Assembly: GCA_022393335.1 (NCBI GenBank)
Contig: JAJEKB010021268.1
Span: 344,833 to 408,832, forward strand
Reading direction: 5' to 3'
DNA from: Macrotrachela quadricornifera
Lineage: Eukaryota > Rotifera > Eurotatoria > Philodinida > Philodinidae
Length of the DNA: 64,000 nucleotides
In this document: in pieces, positions 58,450-64,000 of the stretch
Numbering within the stretch: the stretch's first letter is position 1
How the letters are laid out: the number at the start of each line of letters is the position of its first letter
The notes under the pieces: generated by a model
The model's database searches: none
Seen by the model: the letters and a program-made list of their open reading frames with translations, nothing else
What the model was told of the DNA's origin: nothing
Program-made: the position numbers and the translations under genes

Positions 58450-61143
58450 TTAAATTGCATTAGAAATATCTTGCAAATGAGTTTTTAATACAATATCATT
58501 ATTCATGGTTGCCGTTTGGATTGACTTGTGTAGTGATCCAATTGCATAATCTTTAATTTTAGGCACATTACTGATGTTGTGAATGTAGTCTACTGATGTA
58601 TATATGGGTAGACCGAGTGCAGCTCGAAGTGCTTTGTTTTGCATGATCTGCAATCGGTTCCATATTTTTTGATCAGCAGTCAGTAATACAGGATAACCAT
58701 ATATAATTACTGTACGGACAATTGATTTGAAGATGTTTATCATCGTCTTCATATTGGGTTCATATGCCGTTCTCGACAGATATCGGAGAAGACTGATCCG
58801 TGGACCAATCTTGCTTTCGATATGGTCGAGATGTCTTCGCCATTTTAGTTGTTTGTCCATAATCACACCCAAGTATCTTGTATGATCGAGTGGTTTGATG
58901 GTAGTGTTGCTAACTGTTACCTCCACTGGATTCTTGTACTTCTTCCTTGGGTGTATACTGAAATGGACCAGTTCGGTTTTTGTTGGTTGGAGTTGGAGCT
59001 TCCATGACTGGCACCAACTCTCGAATTCATCTATGGATTGTTGCAATCTGGAAGATAGAGTTTTGATGGAATTTCCAGATGTCCATAGAGCGGTATCATC
59101 GGCGAATAACCCGTGTTCCGTATGAGTCGGTATTCCATTCATCGAATCTGCCGTGAATATGATGTATAGTAATGGTGATAACGGAGATCCTTGTGGAGTA
59201 CCGCTCATAAGATTGAATGGACGTGATAATACATTTTCAATTTCAATTGCCGCAGTTCTGTTGTGTAAGAATGAGATCAAATATTGGACAATGTAACGAG
59301 GAAGACGTAGATCATTAAGTTTGTAAATTAGACCATCATGCCATACCGAGTCAAAAGCCGCTTTAATATCGAATAGTACGACAGCCGAGTGGAGCTTTCG
59401 ACGATCACATCTAAGCTTACCATCGGCATATCGTTCTAATCTTACTATATTGTAGATAGTGCTTTTGCCTGGTCTAAAGCCTGCCTGATGTTGTGGTAAG
59501 ATGTTTCGTCGATTAAGTTCAATCATTAGACGTTGCTTGATTATTTTCTCCAGTAGTTTGCCGAGGCAACTAAGGAGACTAATCGGCCGATAACTTGACG
59601 GATGTTGCTTGTCTTTCTTCGGCTTTAATAGAAGAATAATGTTTGCCTGTTTCCACCGTTCTGGAATATAACCCTTCTTCAGAATCAGATTGTACAGATT
59701 GGTTAGATGCTGGACAAGTGATTCTGAATAATTCTTAAGACACCTGTTGTGAATGTTGTCTGGACCAGTGGAGCTGTTTCGAAGCTGCTTAAGATGAGAT
59801 TTAACTTCTTTAACAGTGATTGGCTTCCATCTGGTTTTGTTCGATTTGGCTATATATCCATTTTTAATGATGCTTGCTTGACGAGTTACTTGGTCATGAA
59901 ATGGCGATGTATCAGTAGATTGAGAGTAGACTTCATTTTGGAAATAATCTGCAAATAGGTCTGCCTTCTCTCTATCTGATGTTGCTGTGATGTTGTTGTA
60001 TTTCATGACGTTTGCATAGGTTTGCTTAATCCGTTTGTTGTGGAATTTGCGTACCGTTCGCCAAACAGCATCTGAATACATTTTCTTCTGACATAATGAA
60101 GACATTAACTCGTTAAAGTTGTGTCTTCTGTCATTTCTAAGTGAGTTTGTTAGTAAGATCTTGGAGTTATAATAATGATGTTTGTCCATATAATCTCCAG
60201 TCTTCTTCCATCTTCTATAAGCTTGATGTTTTAATTTTATCAAGTTTTTCGATGTCTCACTTGGTGAATATGATGTATTCTTTTGTTTAACTGATGGAAT
60301 GGCTTCTTTCGTTGCTACCAATATGGAGTTGGTAATAAACGACGTATATTCTTCTATATCTAATGATGAATCCAATCGACGATTACTGTCCCACAATATT
60401 AGTTGTTGGTCTAATTTACTTCTGAATAATAACCATTTTGCTGCTTTAAAATTGAATGACAGTCTTGGAGACGGTGGTCTTGGTTCCGCTGCATCCGAGA
60501 TGTTGAAGGTTAATGGTTTGTGTCCGCATGATGTACCAATTGGTGGGTGTGTTTCTATATTTGATATGAACGATAGAAGTGGCTGACTGCCTAAGATCCA
60601 GTCGAGCTTGACTTCATAGTCGTTTTTCTCAAATGTAGGAATATCATCATCGACACCTTCAATAAATCCTTCCTTAAACAATTCTTGCAGCTGTCTTCCT
60701 CTCACATTGGCTCTTACTGATCCCATTTGATGAAGTGTTGCGTTAATGTCACCTACGATAATGCAGTTGTTGTTGATGTTGTATAGCTCGTGAAAAACAC
60801 TAAGATCGATTTTTGCTGTTGGAGGAACATAAATGGAGGATATCAGTATTGATTTGAAATTTTTTGTTTCAATCTCCACTGCTATAACTTCATTTTTATT
60901 TTGTGTTGTCTTGTTCAGCACTTCTCGACATTTAATGTGATGTTTCACTGCTAATAATACTCCGCCACCAGACTTTCCTACTCGATCATTCCTGTAAATG
61001 TTATAACCCAATAGAGAGAACGTGCGCTCCTTCTTCAGGTTAGTTTCATTCACAGAAATGACGTCGTATTTGGAGAATCTGGCTAAGAGTTCGTCTTTGT
61101 GTTTAATGATGGTGTTAATATTAATGTGACATAATGTGATCAT
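58450..61143 (-). CDS. LINE ORF2: endonuclease / reverse transcriptase
   Basis: 897 residues, uninterrupted. The N-terminal ~230 residues form an APE-type endonuclease: CHININ near the start, SVNET, IIVGDINATL, LDWILG and a final CGHKPL, corresponding to the catalytic Asn, Glu, Asp/Asn, Asp and His of the family. The reverse transcriptase follows: IILLLKPKKDKQHPSSYRPI, QAGFRPGKST, VVLFDIKAAFD (motif A, about residue 588), GTPQGSPLSPLLY (motif B) and LFADDTALW (motif C, about 680, FADD form), then the thumb region KTELVHFS. There is no RNase H domain; the protein ends soon after a short C-terminal region. It nicks the target DNA and copies the element RNA there. The ATG overlaps the last 23 bp of ORF1 in another frame. 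Confidence 0.95.
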   Translation of the reverse strand: MITLCHININTIIKHKDELLARFSKYDVISVNETNLKKERTFSLLGYNIYRNDRVGKSGGGVLLAVKHHIKCREVLNKTTQNKNEVIAVEIETKNFKSILISSIYVPPTAKIDLSVFHELYNINNNCIIVGDINATLHQMGSVRANVRGRQLQELFKEGFIEGVDDDIPTFEKNDYEVKLDWILGSQPLLSFISNIETHPPIGTSCGHKPLTFNISDAAEPRPPSPRLSFNFKAAKWLLFRSKLDQQLILWDSNRRLDSSLDIEEYTSFITNSILVATKEAIPSVKQKNTSYSPSETSKNLIKLKHQAYRRWKKTGDYMDKHHYYNSKILLTNSLRNDRRHNFNELMSSLCQKKMYSDAVWRTVRKFHNKRIKQTYANVMKYNNITATSDREKADLFADYFQNEVYSQSTDTSPFHDQVTRQASIIKNGYIAKSNKTRWKPITVKEVKSHLKQLRNSSTGPDNIHNRCLKNYSESLVQHLTNLYNLILKKGYIPERWKQANIILLLKPKKDKQHPSSYRPISLLSCLGKLLEKIIKQRLMIELNRRNILPQHQAGFRPGKSTIYNIVRLERYADGKLRCDRRKLHSAVVLFDIKAAFDSVWHDGLIYKLNDLRLPRYIVQYLISFLHNRTAAIEIENVLSRPFNLMSGTPQGSPLSPLLYIIFTADSMNGIPTHTEHGLFADDTALWTSGNSIKTLSSRLQQSIDEFESWCQSWKLQLQPTKTELVHFSIHPRKKYKNPVEVTVSNTTIKPLDHTRYLGVIMDKQLKWRRHLDHIESKIGPRISLLRYLSRTAYEPNMKTMINIFKSIVRTVIIYGYPVLLTADQKIWNRLQIMQNKALRAALGLPIYTSVDYIHNISNVPKIKDYAIGSLHKSIQTATMNNDIVLKTHLQDISNAI

Positions 61144-62620
61144 CGTTGTTATTTGACTTTAAATCTTTGTTGTCTACTGTCGATGATTCTAATGAGCTGT
61201 TGGGAGAACGTGTTCTCTTTGCTGGCTTCGTTGTGGCTTTTTGTTTTCGTGGTGGTTTCATAACGATGTCACTTTCGATTGTTGTTGTTTTAGCTGATGT
61301 GTTGTTAGATGGTATGGTTGATGTGGTTGCAATATCACTTGGTGTATTTGATGTGTTCATGTTTTGAAGATTCGTTTTGCTTTGGTCTAATCTTTGCTTT
61401 TGCATTTTCTTCATATGCTTCGCAACTTGACTTTCTTCTTCAGATGAATCAGAGTCAAGTGTTTCATAATCGTCTTTAACAATATTGTCTTTGGTTAAGA
61501 TTGATTTTTCTAATTTGATAATTCTCTGTTGAAGTGATTTGAATAGCCGCGTTGCGGTTTCTTCCATAATCTTTTCCATTTTACTTGTTAAAGCATTAAC
61601 TAGTTCTTCAAGCATATTATTTTGTGATTGATCATGTTGTCGTTGATATGAGCTTGGTAGTGGTGGAAATTCATTTGGATTGTTTAATGCTGGCACCGTT
61701 GACGGTAATTTATTTGTTGATGCATATTGATTGACCAGATCAAGCAATCGCTTCTCTTGCTCTTGGTATTTTGGGCAAGTATTTGATGTAGCTAAGTGTG
61801 CCCCATTACAATTTGTACATTTTAGTAAGTCAGCAGCAGCAGTACAGTGTTCAACTCGGTGATTACCACCGCATCGAGCACATAACTGATCCTTCGACTT
61901 ACAGTACTTTGCAACATGGTTGTATTTGAGGCATAAGTAGCATTGGACCGGTTTGGTGTTCTGTGATGCTGGTTCTGCTGTGAAATGCATAGAATCCACT
62001 TGTAGACCAGTATGTATAAATGTATTACGATTTTGTGGGTCGTAAAATGTTATTTTAACTGTTGTGGTCGGCTTATTTTGATCTCTATTAGTAAGTCGGG
62101 TAACATCAATAGCATTAAGTCCCACGTCCTTTAATGCTTCAGTTATTCGACTTTCTGGAATTTCTAAGTCTACTCTTTTAACAAAAGCGACTTTTTCGGT
62201 ATCTTGTACTCTCTGAATGGAGCGAGGTACATATATCTTAGTTGATGCCTGACCATTTGTTGCAAGAATTGGTGTTAACTCATTTAATATACGATTAAAT
62301 GAACTCACATCACTTGCGTATAATGTAAAACTGCCTGATCTACTAAGTTGGATATTAGCAATTTTGATGTCCTTCAGTTGTTCCTTGATCAGGTCGTTCA
62401 GTTGCATTTTGTTCAATTTTGCACCTTCAACTATCAGGGGAGCAATTGAGAATTTTGATTGGTTGGTCTTGCCAGCCAATGTATTAATGCCAGCTGTAGT
62501 ATAATTTGTCAATTGTGTTGTTGTTGGCCTTTGTGTCTGCGTTGCCGGCCTTTGTGCTTTGTCATTCGGAAGACTAGTCCGTTTGGCTGCACCACCCCCA
62601 CCTCCTTTCTTTGGAGGCAT
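61121..62620 (-). CDS. LINE ORF1: gag-like nucleic-acid-binding protein
   Basis: 499 residues. The N-terminus is basic and Gly-rich (MPPKKGGGGGAAKRTSLPND). The middle (about 90-225) resembles an RRM-like fold common in ORF1 proteins, ending with THTGLQVDS..HFTAEPA-type sequence before the zinc knuckles. Three CCHC knuckles lie around residues 228-282: CYLCLKYNHVAKYC, CARCGGNHRVEHC and CTNCNGAHLATSNTC. A helical stretch (NMLEELVNALTSKMEKIMEE) may allow oligomerisation, and the C-terminus is charged and low complexity with basic nuclear-signal-like KPPRKQKATTKPAKRTR. It should coat the element RNA and act as chaperone. The stop codon lies 20 nt beyond the ORF2 ATG. Confidence 0.93.
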   Translation of the reverse strand: MPPKKGGGGGAAKRTSLPNDKAQRPATQTQRPTTTQLTNYTTAGINTLAGKTNQSKFSIAPLIVEGAKLNKMQLNDLIKEQLKDIKIANIQLSRSGSFTLYASDVSSFNRILNELTPILATNGQASTKIYVPRSIQRVQDTEKVAFVKRVDLEIPESRITEALKDVGLNAIDVTRLTNRDQNKPTTTVKITFYDPQNRNTFIHTGLQVDSMHFTAEPASQNTKPVQCYLCLKYNHVAKYCKSKDQLCARCGGNHRVEHCTAAADLLKCTNCNGAHLATSNTCPKYQEQEKRLLDLVNQYASTNKLPSTVPALNNPNEFPPLPSSYQRQHDQSQNNMLEELVNALTSKMEKIMEETATRLFKSLQQRIIKLEKSILTKDNIVKDDYETLDSDSSEEESQVAKHMKKMQKQRLDQSKTNLQNMNTSNTPSDIATTSTIPSNNTSAKTTTIESDIVMKPPRKQKATTKPAKRTRSPNSSLESSTVDNKDLKSNNNDDHIMSH

Positions 62621-62957
62621 TTATCCACCAAAAGAGAGAAAGTTTATCAGTGAATGAATATAAAATGATGTAATTTAATTAATAAATAAATCAATAGATA
62701 AATAAATATCTAATTAACTTTAAAGTTAATTAGGTCACCAGATGATCAAAACCAAATAACACTTTGAAAATTCGATCAACAAATCACAATATACAACAGG
62801 TAAACCAGGTAAAATAAGTTCCACTAATAGTGTATACAAGAAATCGTAAGATTCGATATAGTAGCACTTTTATCAAAAGAAGACGAAAAGACGCGACCGA
62901 TCGCTAGCTCGTCAAAATGTGGGTGTAATATGAAGTTGAGTTAATCTATTTACTAAG
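62621..62957 (-). promoter_or_regulatory. LINE 5' UTR (internal promoter expected)
   Basis: The 337 bp between the target-site duplication and the ORF1 ATG must contain the promoter of the element. It includes a 24-bp perfect palindrome at 62710-62733 (half-site CTAATTAACTTT) and AT-rich sequence. No recognised core-promoter element was identified. Confidence 0.5.
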
Positions 62958-62968
62958 CTAAGAAACAG
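62958..62968. repeat. Target-site duplication of LINE (right copy)
   Basis: CTAAGAAACAG, identical to 57593-57603. The bases just outside both copies differ, so the duplication is 11 bp. Confidence 0.85.
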
Positions 62969-63535
62969 TAGATTTGACTATCTCCACAATCAATACCTAC
63001 GAGATTGATAAAAAAAAAGATAGATTATAGGGATAAATGGTTTGACTGCTACACTATAATTTACATGATAATATATCATAGAATAAATGTTTTTCTCTTT
63101 TACTATTCTTCATTTTTTCGTTTGTTTCATTACGTAGAAATAATATTGGTTCTCTCCTATAGAGCATCAAATGCACTATATATTACTCTCGTTCTTTCCG
63201 TTTTCGCTTATTCTCTTTGTGTGATTCCTTTGATTCTAAGGTATTTCATATGTATGTATATGTATAATTATATTAATGAAATTCACTATTTGTGAAAAAA
63301 GAAAAGATAAATGTTTTCGCTTTTGTTGTATTTCTGAAACACCTTAACAAATGTCAGAAAATATGCAAACAAGAATAAAAATGCAGAGCAACTCAACTGT
63401 AATATGGCTCAATTTTATAAAGTATAAAGCAGAGTGTAGATCAAAGCTAACTTGTCAAAATATAGAAGAAAGCATACAGAATGACTAAGAAATTTTAAAT
63501 TTACTCTCACAACTTTTCAATTAATATAGAGGAAA
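62969..63535. other. Spacer right of the LINE
   Basis: AT-rich, no gene supported. A 96-codon hydrophobic frame at 63005-63295 has no recognisable motif. Confidence 0.35.
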
Positions 63536-63655
63536 ATAAAGAAAATGTTGGTATTTAAAGTAGTTTATTTGAATCTGATACAAAATAAAATATAAGTAGA
63601 ATTTTTCATTTTTTTTCTGTTGTTTGTTTTTGTTAACAATCATCTGCAATACAGC
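63536..63655 (+). repeat. Dispersed repeat, diverged copy C
   Basis: The stretch TTTGAATCTGATACAAAATA to TTTTGTTAACAATCATCTGC is a more diverged relative of 51515-51590 (TTTGAAATTAATATAAAATA to TTTTTAACGATTATTATAAG), in the same orientation. With copy B it forms an inverted pair. Confidence 0.55.
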
Positions 63656-63811
63656 TGACAGATCTTCAAATAATTGAAAATATACATTAAGTATTAAGTC
63701 GAGAATCATAATTAATAATATATAATATAATTGAAATGAAAGACCACTCAAATTTATTTAACCGTCAAAATACATGAAGTAAATTTAAAGTAACGATAAC
63801 TTGAGAAAAAA

Positions 63812-64000
63812 ACGTATATATTTATTTCTTATTCATAACAAGATTTATACTTATAATAATCGTTAAAAACAAACAGAAAAAAATCAAAAAATTCTATTTA
63901 CATTTTATTTTATATTAGTTTCAAACAACTGCATTTTCTTTCTTCTTGACATGTTTTTGTAAAATTATCTTTAATAGAGAATGACAATACATATAACTAA
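63812..64000 (-). repeat. Dispersed repeat, copy B (runs off the window)
   Basis: The reverse complement of 51437-51625 with few differences. Both copies contain AAGAAGAAAGAAAATGCAGT and AACGATTATTATAAGTATAA. The copy extends to the window edge, so its true end is unseen. Confidence 0.8.

Larger units (their letters stand above)
57604..62957 (-). mobile_element. Full-length non-LTR retrotransposon (I/Jockey-like LINE)
   Basis: A 5.35-kb element on the minus strand is flanked by a perfect 11-bp target-site duplication. It has a 5' UTR of about 337 bp (62621-62957), ORF1 (62620-61121), ORF2 (61143-58450), a 3' UTR of about 846 bp with an 83-bp minisatellite, and a poly(A) tail seen as 13 T at 57604-57616. 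ORF1 carries three CCHC knuckles and ORF2 an APE-type endonuclease and a reverse transcriptase without RNase H, an arrangement known from I/Jockey-group LINEs. Both ORFs are open from end to end, so the copy is structurally intact and probably young. Naming the exact clade needs a tree. Confidence 0.93.

Noticed and set aside
58895..60586. Plus-strand open frames across the LINE
   Set aside because: They are antisense to ORF2, whose endonuclease and RT motifs are unmistakable.
1..64000. tRNA, rRNA, and telomeric repeat arrays
   Set aside because: None recognised by eye; a covariance-model search would be needed to exclude tRNAs.

Overview
The window is AT-rich eukaryotic DNA. Genes are broken by many very short GT-AG introns (about 45-70 bp, in long exon chains that stay in frame across every junction) and lie between large low-complexity, poly(A/T)-rich spacers. 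A DYW-type PPR gene, an ADP-ribosyltransferase fused to TPRs, a bacterial-type sugar isomerase without introns, a decayed M35 metalloprotease and animal housekeeping genes (TM9SF3, IP3 3-kinase, a rhodopsin-type GPCR) together point to a bdelloid rotifer. That assignment is an inference from gene content and architecture.

Layout. 1-1697: 3' part of a PPR-DYW gene, six exons visible. 1.7-6.4 kb: decayed DNA with a fold-back element. 6433-9510: a single-exon gene with a predicted N-myristoylation signal, an arginine-type ADP-ribosyltransferase domain and 13 near-identical 42-residue TPRs. 9.5-14.4 kb: non-autonomous DNA elements, including a TA-flanked 18-bp-TIR element. 13739-16374: a six-exon gene of unknown function bracketed by inverted clusters of a short repeat that end in identical 20-bp inverted termini, with a hairpin MITE nested in the right cluster. 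17.1-17.9 kb: truncated SLC35-like transporter. 18663-19520: sugar-phosphate isomerase/epimerase. 19.5-26.4 kb: mostly decayed DNA. 26470-28358: IP3 3-kinase (minus, eight exons). 29714-30226: small unknown gene. 30.4-37 kb: low-complexity spacer. 36981-38683: GPCR. 40775-44006: TM9SF3 (minus, 13 exons). 44721-48052: coiled-coil protein resembling CCDC170 (nine exons). 48378-49154: unknown coiled-coil gene (minus), with a short plus-strand ORF starting 410 bp away. 53625-54669: M35-like metalloprotease pseudogene. 57604-62957: full-length two-ORF LINE (minus) with poly(A), an 11-bp target-site duplication and an 83-bp minisatellite in its 3' UTR. 63.5-64 kb: a repeat that also occurs, inverted, at 51.4 kb.

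The genes do not form one pathway. They are core metazoan genes (secretory-pathway membrane protein, inositol phosphate signalling, receptor, cytoskeletal coiled coil) interspersed with candidates for horizontal acquisition (PPR-DYW, sugar isomerase, M35 protease, possibly the ART domain) and with several classes of transposable element. Exon boundaries were derived by hand from splice signals, frame continuity and family knowledge. No homology search was run.
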